From positions 1-22,820 of IMG/VR virus record IMGVR_UViG_3300032288_005075: a stretch of DNA of 22,820 bases. One strand, given 5' to 3'. Source of the stretch: a virus. Made by a program: the position numbers and the translations under genes. A model generated the notes under the pieces. It saw nothing but the letters and a program-made list of their open reading frames with translations. It was not told where the DNA came from and did not search any database. Shown here piece after piece: positions 1 through 8,200 of the stretch; the first letter of the stretch is position 1; every line of letters begins with the position of its first letter.

Positions 1-522
1 ACTCCAAGTGTATCAACCACTCCATCAATTACACCAAGTAATTCAATCACTCCGAGTAATTCAATCACTCCAAGTAATTCAATCACACCAAGTAATTCAA
101 TAACTCCAAGTAGAAGTACAACACCATCAATAACACCATCGAATTCTATTACTCCGAGTAATTCAATAACTCCAAGTAATTCAATTACTCCAAGTAATTC
201 CATCACTCCAAGTGTATCACGAACTCCATCCATCACTCCATCAAATTCAATCACACCAAGTAATTCTATTACTCCAAGTAATAGTATCACTCCAAGTGTA
301 TCACGAACTCCATCTATTACACCAAGTAATTCAATTACACCATCAAATTCAATAACTCCAAGTGTATCTCGAACTCCATCCATTACTCCAAGTAATTCAA
401 TAACTCCAAGTAATTCAATCACTCCAAGTAATAGTATTACTCCGAGTGTATCACGAACTCCATCAATTACACCAAGTAATTCAATAACTCCAAGCAATAC
501 TATTACACCATCCATCACACCT
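1..522 (+). repeat. Tandem 18-bp coding repeat (ITPSNS) with 66/84-bp higher-order units
   Basis: An 18-base unit (ACT CCA AGT AAT TCA ATC and synonyms) is repeated in tandem in frame. A variant unit with GTA TCA CGA ACT CCA recurs with GTA at 214, 298, 364 and 448, so the larger units are 84, 66 and 84 bp (28, 22 and 28 residues). They differ by one hexapeptide, as expected from gain or loss of single units. Confidence 0.93.
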
Positions 523-591
523 AGCGCATCTACCGTAGCAGTTGATACACTAATTTTTGCGAGATGGATAACCAACAATCAGGTTTTTTAA
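1..591 (+). CDS. Thr-Pro-Ser repeat protein, 3' end (5' truncated by window)
   Basis: Frame 1 is open from the first base to a TAA at 589-591, giving 196 residues with no start in the window. About 175 residues are a low-complexity array of the hexapeptide ITPSNS, interrupted by units beginning VSRTPSITPS. The array ends at a short unique tail (STVAVDTLIFARW and a few more residues). There are no cysteines and almost no charge, apart from the Arg of the VSRTP units. Codons for the same residues vary freely (ACT/ACA, CCA/CCG, AGT/TCA/TCT), so the protein repeat appears to be under selection rather than being a fresh DNA duplication. Its place just upstream of sheath and tube genes suggests a virion surface or fibre-like stalk, but that is inference. 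The family cannot be named because the N-terminus is missing. Confidence 0.85.
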   Translation, partial: TPSVSTTPSITPSNSITPSNSITPSNSITPSNSITPSRSTTPSITPSNSITPSNSITPSNSITPSNSITPSVSRTPSITPSNSITPSNSITPSNSITPSVSRTPSITPSNSITPSNSITPSVSRTPSITPSNSITPSNSITPSNSITPSVSRTPSITPSNSITPSNTITPSITPSASTVAVDTLIFARWITNNQVF

Positions 592-654
592 AAAAAGAAT
601 GGAAAATTTTGAAAAATAAGAATATTTTAGTATATAAACATTAAACTAAACACT

Positions 655-903
655 ATGGAAACAAAACAATTAACTCAAGAAGAATTGCAACAAATATCTT
701 CATTAAGAGAACAATTCAGAGATGCATATGCCAATATTGGATTATTAGTTATGAGACTTAAAGAATTGGAAACAGAAAAAGAATTAGCAGAAAATAGAAT
801 TAAAGAATTGAGTGATGATGAGTTATCTTTATATGAAAAACTAAAATCTACATACGGAGAAGGTACAATAGATTTAACCACGGGAGAATTCAAACAAAAT
901 TAA
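655..903 (+). CDS. Small coiled-coil protein, unknown function
   Basis: An 82-residue acidic protein. Residues 8-65 are rich in Glu, Leu and Lys with heptad-like spacing, typical of a two-helix coiled coil somewhat like a prefoldin or small chaperone. The last 15 residues (TIDLTTGEFKQ) look like a short beta tail. No catalytic motif is visible. The start ATG at 655 has an A-rich leader and no Shine-Dalgarno, like its neighbours. It lies between the repeat protein and the tail sheath gene, so a role in virion assembly is possible but unproven. The opposite-strand ORF here is a shadow. Confidence 0.75.
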   Translation: METKQLTQEELQQISSLREQFRDAYANIGLLVMRLKELETEKELAENRIKELSDDELSLYEKLKSTYGEGTIDLTTGEFKQN

Positions 904-935
904 TAGTACACTTATTTTTTGGTGAAACTATTCTA

Positions 936-943
936 TATTTATA
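936..943 (+). promoter_or_regulatory. Promoter-like element TATTTATA before the sheath gene
   Basis: TATTTATA followed by TGTAACTGAAA. The same extension (AGTAACTAAAA) follows the copy at 3276. It ends 27 nt before the sheath ATG at 971. It is probably the core of a phage promoter; no transcript data are available. Confidence 0.55.
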
Positions 944-970
944 TGTAACTGAAAATAAATTCAAACAACT

Positions 971-3259
971 ATGGCAACAGAAAAAATCGTATCACCTGGT
1001 GTATTCACAAGAGAAAATGACCTCTCGTATTTACCTACAGGTATAGCTCAAATTGGTGCAGCAATCGTAGGCCCTACAGAATATGGCCCCGCTTTCTTAC
1101 CAAAAATAGTTACAACTCAACAAGAATATGAGCAAGTATTTGGTCTTCCAACCGATTACTATACAGGATACGCAGCTCAGAACTACCTTAGAGAGGCTGG
1201 TTCTTTGACAGTTGTCAGAGTTGGTGGTATAGGTGGATATAGTTTGGGTGGTGGTTTAGTAGTGGAGGCATCATCAGGTTCTGCTAGTACTAAGCAGATT
1301 GTTGCAGTTTTAGCACCATCTTCCTCAAGAAGTACCTCAATAGCTTTATTTGGTGGTACTGACCTTGGAAGTGGTTCTTTTGGTGTATCCCAAAGTGGTG
1401 CAACCGTAGCAACAGCAAGTATTCTATTATCATCAACCGCATCTGTAGATGATGTGTTTGGAACTAATCCTTTCTTTGGTAAAGGTGCGTACGCCTATCT
1501 ATACTTTGATACTACAACAATTACTGGTAGTTTATTATATAATGTTAATCCGGCTCATATCACGGTAAGTTTAGCTCCGCTAGATACTTATGGTGGAAAT
1601 ACTGCACCTCAGAATTTTACTGATGATGCAACTTATGCTTCAACACCATGGATACAATCTCAACAATATGCAGGTTCAAGATATAACTTATTTAAAGTAC
1701 ATACTCTATCTGACGGTATTACTGAAAATAGAAGATTTAAAGTACAAATTTCAAATGTAAAGATTTCCGATGGAGAGACTTATGGAACATTTACTTTGAC
1801 TCTTCGTTCTTATGATGATACCGATAGAAGAAAAACTATTCTTGAAACATATTCAGGATTAGATATGAACCCTGATTCTCCTAACTTTATTGCTAGAAGA
1901 ATTGGTGATAAACAAACAACTATTGATTCACTTGGTAAAATAACCGAAACAGGTAACTATGGTAATATATCTAAGTATATTAGAATAGAGGTTGCAACCG
2001 AAGGTACATATCCTTTAACTGCAATTCCTATAGCTAACGCTGCTTATCAATTACCTATTAATTTTGGAACAAATGGTGGTTTATTGCAAGCCGTAAGATT
2101 TGTTACCTCATCTGCAAGTTCTTCAATTTTCCCAAGTGGATTTGATTTTACAAACGATAACAACATATACTACTTAGCTCCTATTCCTGCAAACGCTGGC
2201 ACAGGTGCTAATACATCCTTTGGATTGGATACTACCGTTGCGTTATCATTTAATGATAATAGTGCAACTGAGGTACAAAAAAGAAACTTTGTTGTGGCAT
2301 TCCAAGAGGGATTTGATGGATTGAATCCCACTACACCAAAATACAAAGGTGCAGATATTACGGCAACTAATACACAAGGATTTAATTGTTCAACTTCAAC
2401 ATCATCTGGTTCTGTAGCGTATGCAAGAGCATTCGATGCACTATCTAACCCTGATGAATTTGATGTCAACTTATTATCAACTCCTGGTATTATTCGCTCA
2501 CTACATCCTTCTGTTACTACAGATGCGATTGATACTTGTGAAGGAAGAGAAGATGTATTCTACATTGCTGATTTTACAACTGCCACAGCTACCGTAGCAG
2601 ATGCAGTTAACCAAGCAGATGCAGTAGATACCAACTACGCAGCAACCTACTATCCTTGGGTTAAGACAATTGATACTAACACCAACAAGTTAGTTACAAT
2701 TCCTCCATCGGTATTGATGCCGGCTGTGTACGCACAGAACGACAGATTAGGTGCTGAATGGTTTGCTCCCGCTGGTCTTAACAGAGGTGGTATCCCTGGC
2801 GCTTTATCAGTAGTTAATCGTCTAACTCAAGCTGAGAGAGACACCCTATACGAAGGAAAGGTTAACCCTATCGCAGCATTCCCTGGTCAAGGTATCTCCG
2901 CTTTCGGACAGAAAACTTTACAAGATAAAGCAAGTGCATTAGATAGAATCAATGTAAGAAGATTACTTATCAACTTGAAAAAGTTTGTAGCATCTACTTC
3001 ACGATTCTTAGTGTTTGAACAAAATACTGCAACTACAAGACAAAGATTCTTGACAACTGTTAATCCATATTTGGAGGCAGTTCAACAAAGACAAGGCTTG
3101 TACGCTTTCAGAGTGGTTATGGATGAAACTAACAATACTGCAGATGTAATAGATAGAAATATCCTTGCCGGAGCTATCTACATCCAACCTGCTAAGACCG
3201 CTGAATTCATTATCATTGATTTCAATGTTCTTCCTACAGGTGCTACATTTAATGTATAA
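971..3259 (+). CDS. 18: Contractile tail sheath protein (gp18-like)
   Basis: This is the contractile sheath subunit that surrounds the tail tube and shortens on infection. The 762-residue product begins with the classic sheath N-terminus (SPGVFTRENDLS at about 8-19, followed by the TAQIGAAIVGP-type strand). Its C-terminal sheath domain starts near residue 593 (GAEWFAPAGLNRGG). That domain continues through NPIAAFPGQG, the RINVRRL helix, TTRQRFLTTVNPYL and a final GAIYIQPAKTAEFIIIDF strand that in relatives interlocks neighbouring subunits. It is about 100 residues longer than T4 gp18. The extra length is in the Ser/Thr-rich, variable middle (roughly 100-480), probably outward-facing protrusion domains. 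The start follows the promoter-like element and an A-rich leader. The tube gene follows after 46 nt. Confidence 0.96.
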   Translation: MATEKIVSPGVFTRENDLSYLPTGIAQIGAAIVGPTEYGPAFLPKIVTTQQEYEQVFGLPTDYYTGYAAQNYLREAGSLTVVRVGGIGGYSLGGGLVVEASSGSASTKQIVAVLAPSSSRSTSIALFGGTDLGSGSFGVSQSGATVATASILLSSTASVDDVFGTNPFFGKGAYAYLYFDTTTITGSLLYNVNPAHITVSLAPLDTYGGNTAPQNFTDDATYASTPWIQSQQYAGSRYNLFKVHTLSDGITENRRFKVQISNVKISDGETYGTFTLTLRSYDDTDRRKTILETYSGLDMNPDSPNFIARRIGDKQTTIDSLGKITETGNYGNISKYIRIEVATEGTYPLTAIPIANAAYQLPINFGTNGGLLQAVRFVTSSASSSIFPSGFDFTNDNNIYYLAPIPANAGTGANTSFGLDTTVALSFNDNSATEVQKRNFVVAFQEGFDGLNPTTPKYKGADITATNTQGFNCSTSTSSGSVAYARAFDALSNPDEFDVNLLSTPGIIRSLHPSVTTDAIDTCEGREDVFYIADFTTATATVADAVNQADAVDTNYAATYYPWVKTIDTNTNKLVTIPPSVLMPAVYAQNDRLGAEWFAPAGLNRGGIPGALSVVNRLTQAERDTLYEGKVNPIAAFPGQGISAFGQKTLQDKASALDRINVRRLLINLKKFVASTSRFLVFEQNTATTRQRFLTTVNPYLEAVQQRQGLYAFRVVMDETNNTADVIDRNILAGAIYIQPAKTAEFIIIDFNVLPTGATFNV

Positions 3260-3275
3260 AAAGTTAGAAACTAAG

Positions 3276-3283
3276 TATTTATA
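3276..3283 (+). promoter_or_regulatory. Promoter-like element TATTTATA before the tail tube gene
   Basis: TATTTATA followed by AGTAACTAAAA, closely matching the copy before the sheath gene. It ends exactly 22 nt before the ATG at 3306. It would let the abundant tube protein be transcribed separately from the sheath. Confidence 0.6.
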
Positions 3284-3305
3284 AGTAACTAAAACCGAAA
3301 AGACA

Positions 3306-3797
3306 ATGGCAGAAGTATTAGAGTTTAACGATATGTTCTATACGAACTTTGAACCAAAGGTAAAGAACCGCTTTATCTTTGAGATTGATGGTATCCCTTC
3401 TTATATCTGTAAAGCAGGTAAGAGACCTTCTATTAAGTTTGAGGTTATTACAATGGAACACATTAACTTAAAAAGAAAGTTAAAAGGAAAGGGTGAGTGG
3501 GAAGATATCACGGTAACTCTATATGACCCCATCGTTCCTTCAGGTGCGCAAGCAGTAATGGAATGGGTTCGTTTATCACATGAATCCCTAACAGGTAGAG
3601 ATGGATACGCAGAATTCTACAAGAAAGATGTAAACCTTTATATGTTAGGCCCTGTAGGTGATAAGATTGAACAATGGACTTTGAAAGGTGCATTTATCAC
3701 ACAAGCAACTTTTGGTGATTTAGATTGGGCTACTGCGGCTGAAGCAAGTACGATTGAAATCACACTTGCAATGGATTACGCAATTCTTGAGTACTAA
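3306..3797 (+). CDS. 19: Tail tube protein (gp19-like)
   Basis: This is the subunit of the inner tail tube through which DNA passes. The 163-residue length equals that of T4 gp19. The fold is recognisable from the order NRFIFEIDGIPSYICKAG (residues 21-38), the KRKLKGKGEWEDITVTLYDP hairpin (about 57-76), the alpha-helical stretch around AQAVMEWVRLSHE, and the C-terminal strands ending EASTIEITLAMDYAILEY. Position directly behind the sheath gene is the usual T4-type order. It has its own promoter-like element upstream and a strong terminator right behind, fitting high, independently set expression. The call is firm. Confidence 0.95.
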   Translation: MAEVLEFNDMFYTNFEPKVKNRFIFEIDGIPSYICKAGKRPSIKFEVITMEHINLKRKLKGKGEWEDITVTLYDPIVPSGAQAVMEWVRLSHESLTGRDGYAEFYKKDVNLYMLGPVGDKIEQWTLKGAFITQATFGDLDWATAAEASTIEITLAMDYAILEY

Positions 3798-3817
3798 TAT
3801 CAAATTGATGATAAAAC

Positions 3818-3848
3818 AAAACCCCGTTGGAAACAATGGGGTTTTTTT
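3818..3848 (+). terminator. Rho-independent terminator after the tube gene
   Basis: A 12-bp stem (3818-3829 pairing with 3834-3845, one G-U pair) carries a GAAA tetraloop and is followed by seven T's (3842-3848). It lies 21 nt after the tube stop codon and is the strongest terminator in the window. Confidence 0.93.
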
Positions 3849-3872
3849 ATTTCTAATTTTTCTATTATTATA

Positions 3873-3880
3873 TACTTATA
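3873..3880 (+). promoter_or_regulatory. Promoter-like element TACTTATA before the gp26-like gene
   Basis: TACTTATATATG here is identical over 12 bases to 15451-15462. The core ends 22 nt before the ATG at 3903, the same spacing as at 3276 and 4943. It directly follows the terminator at 3818-3848, forming a terminator-promoter boundary. The ATG at 3882 overlaps the element. Confidence 0.55.
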
Positions 3881-3902
3881 TATGAACACTAAAACAAATG
3901 TT

Positions 3903-4703
3903 ATGAGCGAATCAATAGTAGAGTATCAAGTACCCACACCAAAACAAGATAACGGGTACGATTTCCCAACCGAAGTTATTAGCTTACCATCTGAAGGTAA
4001 ACTTTACCCCGAAAATCATCCATTAGCAAAAGGAACGGTAACGATTAAGTACATGACAGCAAAGGAAGAAGATATCCTTGCATCCCAAAACCTTATTAAG
4101 AAGGGGGTTGTAATGGATAAACTTTTAGAAAGTCTTGTAATTGGTGTACCACTTGATGATATAATGGTAGGTGATAAAAATGCTATATTTTTAGCAGCTA
4201 GAATCTTAGGTTATGGTGCAGCATATGATGTAGAAGTTACTGACCCATTTAGTGGAATGAGACAAAAAGTAAGTATAGACTTATCAAAAGTACAAACCAA
4301 AGATGTTGATTTTAGTAAGTTAAACCGAAAGAATGTTTATGAATTTGAATTACCTTTATCAAAGAAGAAAATCAAATTCAAAATGTTGACACACAAAGAT
4401 GAAAAAGAGATAACTGAAGAAATTCAAGCAATGGAAAAACTAAACAAGGGAGCAAACCCCTCTGATGTTACCACGCGTTTGAGAAAGATGATTATTGAAG
4501 TAGATGGTAAAACAGAAAGATCATATATAAACAAATGGATAAATAATGAATTTTTGGCAAGAGATACCAAAGCGTTTAGGGCGCATATTAAAGAAATAAC
4601 ACCTGATATGGATTTACGCTTTAACTTTGTATCCGAAATAACCGGTGAATCGGAGGCACTGGATATTCCATTTGGTATTAGCTTTTTTTACCCTACCGCC
4701 TAA
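3903..4703 (+). CDS. Baseplate/tail assembly protein, gp26-like N-terminal part
   Basis: It resembles the T4 gp26-type baseplate protein family. There is an N-terminal PTEVISLPSEGKLYP segment, then GTVTIKYMTAKEEDIL, a helical core, a YDVEVTDPFSG strand, and a C-terminal region ending LDIPFGISFFYPTA. The start at 3903 (MSESIVEY) is preferred over ATG 3882 because 3882 lies inside the promoter-like element, whereas 3903 gives the 22-nt spacing seen elsewhere. The 3903 start yields 266 residues and the 3882 start 273. The protein stops just where relatives, as I recall them, continue into a conserved VYxMPI...FY segment. That segment is found here in the +1 frame (see 4645-4908). The N-terminal assignment is moderately sure; function is inferred from the family. 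Confidence 0.75.
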   Translation: MSESIVEYQVPTPKQDNGYDFPTEVISLPSEGKLYPENHPLAKGTVTIKYMTAKEEDILASQNLIKKGVVMDKLLESLVIGVPLDDIMVGDKNAIFLAARILGYGAAYDVEVTDPFSGMRQKVSIDLSKVQTKDVDFSKLNRKNVYEFELPLSKKKIKFKMLTHKDEKEITEEIQAMEKLNKGANPSDVTTRLRKMIIEVDGKTERSYINKWINNEFLARDTKAFRAHIKEITPDMDLRFNFVSEITGESEALDIPFGISFFYPTA

Positions 4704-4908
4704 TTATTCAGTTCAATTACATGAACAAATTTGGTCTCTTTGCCATCATGGCAATGGGTTTACTTGGAAAGATGTTTATTTCATGCCAATTCACTGGAGG
4801 AGATTCTACTTTCAAAAATTAGTGGAATTTAAGACAAAAGAAAAGGAAGAAATGGATAAGGTTAACCGAAAAGGTGCGGCAAAACCACCGAAGGTTAAAT
4901 TTAGATAA
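4645..4908 (+). CDS. +1-frame C-terminal baseplate segment (gp26/gp51-like), possibly made by frameshift
   Basis: The +1 frame opens with a GTG at 4645 and ends at TAA 4906. It overlaps the preceding gene by 59 nt. The part beyond the overlap (from about 4703) is clearly protein-like: LHEQIWSLCHHGNGFTW, then DVYFMPIHWRRFYFQKLVEF, then a Lys/Glu-rich tail. The VY-MPI-x-R-FY pattern belongs to small T4-type baseplate assembly proteins. The GTG has no ribosome-binding site, and the overlapped residues (NRRHWIFHLVLAFF) look like out-of-frame translation. A frame change near the T7 run at 4683-4689 would instead fuse this segment to the gp26-like protein. Separate initiation or a sequencing error in the T run cannot be excluded. 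Confidence 0.7.
   Translation: MNRRHWIFHLVLAFFTLPPNYSVQLHEQIWSLCHHGNGFTWKDVYFMPIHWRRFYFQKLVEFKTKEKEEMDKVNRKGAAKPPKVKFR
4683..4689 (+). other. T7 run at the junction of the two baseplate frames (candidate frameshift/slippage site)
   Basis: Seven T's in the context AGC TTT TTT TAC (frame 0) are the obvious slip site inside the overlap of the gp26-like and +1-frame ORFs. Skipping one T joins GISFF to TLPPNYSVQL. Frame 0 stops only 12 nt later, at 4701. Confidence 0.45.
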
Positions 4909-4934
4909 GGGGGTATTTACTCCCTTATTTTTTT
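4905..4934 (+). terminator. Rho-independent terminator overlapping the baseplate stop codon
   Basis: The 9-bp stem 4905-4913 with 4920-4928 (one G-T pair, loop TATTTA) is followed by a T run to 4934. The stop codon at 4906-4908 lies inside the left arm. A promoter-like element follows 8 nt later. Confidence 0.85.
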
Positions 4935-4942
4935 ATTGGTGA

Positions 4943-4950
4943 TATTTATA
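4943..4950 (+). promoter_or_regulatory. Promoter-like element TATTTATA before the 72-residue gene
   Basis: TATTTATA ends exactly 22 nt before the ATG at 4973 and follows the terminator at 4905-4934. It probably starts the long transcript through the tape-measure and baseplate genes. Confidence 0.6.
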
Positions 4951-4972
4951 GATATAGTAAACCATATTTAAA

Positions 4973-5191
4973 ATGAAAAAGAAATCACTTAAAACTGAAG
5001 GATTATTTTCACTGGTAGATAAATTCATGTCAAGTTTTTTTGATGCCTTGAAAAAAGGTGCGGAAGATCAAGTGATACAACAGGCTAGAAAAGCAAAACT
5101 ACCCCCTGAAGCTATTGCTCATATGGAAAAAATGAAAAAACAAAGAGAACAATTTCGTAATACAATGATTAACGCAGTAGGAAGGCGTTAA
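4973..5191 (+). CDS. Small basic helical protein, unknown
   Basis: A 72-residue, lysine- and arginine-rich protein that is almost wholly helical: an amphipathic stretch SLVDKFMSSFFDALKKG (about 13-29), then a PPEAIAHMEKMKKQREQF helix. It has no recognisable family motif. It is the first gene behind a promoter-like element at perfect spacing and lies 18 nt before the tape-measure gene. That position, occupied by tail assembly chaperones or tape-measure partners in many phages, suggests an assembly role, but only by context. Confidence 0.75.
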   Translation: MKKKSLKTEGLFSLVDKFMSSFFDALKKGAEDQVIQQARKAKLPPEAIAHMEKMKKQREQFRNTMINAVGRR

Positions 5192-5209
5192 TACTAATCT
5201 CAATAAGAA

Positions 5210-8200
5210 ATGGCTGGGGCAAATTTAGAAACACCGGAACAATTAGAAAATCTAAGAAAAGGATATACTCGTGCTAAAGAAATTATAGCCGAGATAACTG
5301 AATTGAGGCGAAGAGGAAATCAATTAACCGAAGAAGAGAGAGCAAAACTAACGGAAATTACAGCTGAGCATAGAAAAATAGTTACAGAACGACACCTCAT
5401 ATTAGCTGATGGTAAATTGATGGCCGCTCAGCAGGCCAAATTTAATTCTAGTATATCGGACACAAATCTTATATATGCAAAACAACGAGGTGAAATTGCA
5501 GGTATAAATAGTATGTATCGGGATTTGGGTAACGCTCAAAATCAATTTCTACAACGAACTCAGCAAAGCCTACAATTTCAAATAAATTCAGCTAATACTA
5601 CATCAGAACAAAGAGAGGCTATTGGAACGATAAGCACTTCATTAACCGAACTGACATCAATACAACAAAGACTTGCTGAATCAGATGGATTAAATTTAGA
5701 ACAACAACAAGCAATTAGAGCTGAATATGAGTCAAAATTAAATACATCACGACTTCAAATTGCAAATGGATTAGCTAATAATACAATAACAAGTGACCAA
5801 GCTAAATTATTAGAGGCAGCTCTTAGAAACCAAGAGGAATCATATATTATAGCAGAAAAATACGCAACTGTATCGAAGGAAACAAAAGATAGAATTCAAT
5901 CTCAGGTTGAGGCATATAATAAAATGAAAAATGCTGCAAGAGGAACATTGGATACAATCCGAATGACTCTTCAGTCACCACAGGCACTTGCCATGGCTGC
6001 AGCTGCCGCAGTTACAAAAATAATGACGGCTGCATTAGATGCAAGTAAAAAAACAGGTGAGTTTTTTAGTGGATACGCATTTTCAACAGGCATCCTTGGA
6101 TTAGCATTTGATGATGCACTAAGTACATCAGGAAAGTTAGCAAAAAATTTAGGAGGAACACGAGAAGTAACTTCAGGATTACAACTTGATATACTTGCAA
6201 TGGGTACTGCATTTGGTGTAGGTGGAGATGCAGCAGCAGATTTGTTTAACCAAGCAGGTAAATTATCTGGGAATACAGGAGCAGTTGCTAAAGATATGAT
6301 GGAAGCAACGGCCGCTACTGCCAGAATGAATGGTGTACTTCCTGCTCAAATGTTAGGTGATATGGCAAAAAATACCGAAGGTATGATGCTATATGCTAAA
6401 GGTTCATTTGACCAATTTACTAAAAATGCCGCAGCTGCCGCCAAGTTGGGTGTAGAGTTATCCGCATTAAATAATATGTCAAAAACACTTCTTGATTTTG
6501 AATCATCAATTGAAAGTGAACTTGAATTAAACGCCATGCTTGGTAAAGAAATAAACCTCAATCGTGCCAGAGAATTAGCATATATGGGTAAGCAAGACCA
6601 AGCAGCTGCAGAAATACTAAGACAAGTTGGTGGTATAAATGAGTTGAGAAAAATGGATGTGTTCCAAATGGAACAATTATCAAAAACAACTGGTTTCTCA
6701 GTTGAACAACTATCACAAATGGTGGCAAATGGTGGTAAACTAAAAGAAGAACTTAGCCCAATAGATAGTATGTTTGACGGAATGAGTGAAACTACTAAAG
6801 GATTAATACTAGCCTTCGGTGGCCCATTGATTGGTGCACTTGCAACGGTAATTGCTATGATGATTGGTGCAAATTCATTAGCAGCTAAAATAGGAAAAAG
6901 TGTGGCAGCCGCGCTTCCAGGTGGAGGGGGAGCAATCGGCGGTGGTGCACCAACAGCATCAGGAGGAACGCCATCTGCACCTACAGGAAATGCACCTGGT
7001 AGCAATGTAATGGGTCCTAATCAACAACAAGGATTAGACCAAACTACACGAGGTTCTAATGCAGCGGGTAAAGGTGGTGGGGGTATAGGAGATAAATTGA
7101 AAGATTTAGCGAAGGGATTAAAAGCTATGGGTAACCCACAAGTTTTATTTGGTGCTCTTAATTTGATACCAACCGGATTGGGATTTCTATTATTAATGCC
7201 AGGTCTTCCCTCACTTTTTTTCTTGAGTAAAATTGATGTTAGTAGAGTAGGTAAGGGATTGAGTGATTTATCCAAAGGATTAAGTAAGATGGCATTACCA
7301 TCCGTATTTGTGGGTTCACTAGCACTTGTTGCAGCTGGTATTGGATTTGGATTACTTACCGTAGGTGTTTTAGGTATGGCAGCAGTTTCTCTATTAGGAA
7401 CTTCAGCAGGTACAGGATTAATTTCGTTAGGAACAGGATTAACCGCCATGTCAGGTGGATTAGTTGGAGCAGCTGCATTATCGGTTGCTGCATTAGGATT
7501 CACTTTGATGACATTAGGAATACCTGGCATGATAGGAATCGCATTATTTGGAACTGCAGCTGGAACAGGGCTAACCGCATTAGGAACAGGATTAACAGCC
7601 TTATCAGGTGGATTAGTTGGAGCAGCTGCATTATCAGTAGCCGCATTAGGATTTGCGTTAATGACAGTGGGATTACCTGGTATGATAGGAGTTGCCTTAT
7701 TGGGAGCACCTGCATCAGCTGGATTAATAGCATTGACCACGGGATTAACAGCATTCGGAGCCGCTGCAGCAACAGGAATTCCTTTCTTAGGTGTTTTATT
7801 GTTGGCCGCATTCGGAGCCGCTTTAATTCCATTAGCGTTTGCACTATCATTAGTTGCTCCATTAGTTACCGCTATTGGTAGTGTGATAGTAAATGTAATA
7901 ACTGCAATCGCACAAGGTATAGCAACAATTGTAGGAAGTCTTGGTCAATTCTTATCAACAATTATACCGATGATGAGTGTAGAAGCAGCCATGGGTGTAT
8001 TAGCTTTTGCTGGTGCATTTGTTGCTTTGGGATTTTCATTGTTTACATTAGGTATATTTGGTAGTGTGGCAATTCCTACTCTATTGGCACTTTCAGTATT
8101 TATGTTGGCATTGGGTGGAGCAGTGGCTATATTAGATTCATCATTTGCTAGTTTATCTACATCGGTATCTACTATAGGAGAAACTTTATCTACTTTGGCA

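Noticed and set aside
1-522. Regular repeats that could suggest a CRISPR array
   Set aside because: Units are 18 bp in tandem without unique spacers and keep one reading frame (ITPSNS) to a proper stop.
591-654. A terminator or RNA gene after the repeat protein
   Set aside because: Only A/T runs (TTTTTTAAAAAAA) without a GC-containing stem; nothing firm seen.
936-943. T4-type late promoter TATAAATA on the reverse strand
   Set aside because: It would drive transcription away from every gene in the window; the fixed spacing to forward start codons argues for reading it as TATTTATA on the + strand.
6346-7740. Two long reverse-strand ORFs (6346-7005, 7021-7740) inside the tape-measure gene
   Set aside because: They are Pro/Ala/Asn-rich mirror translations of the Gly/Ala/Leu-rich forward gene, with no leader and no known pattern; codon bias shadows.
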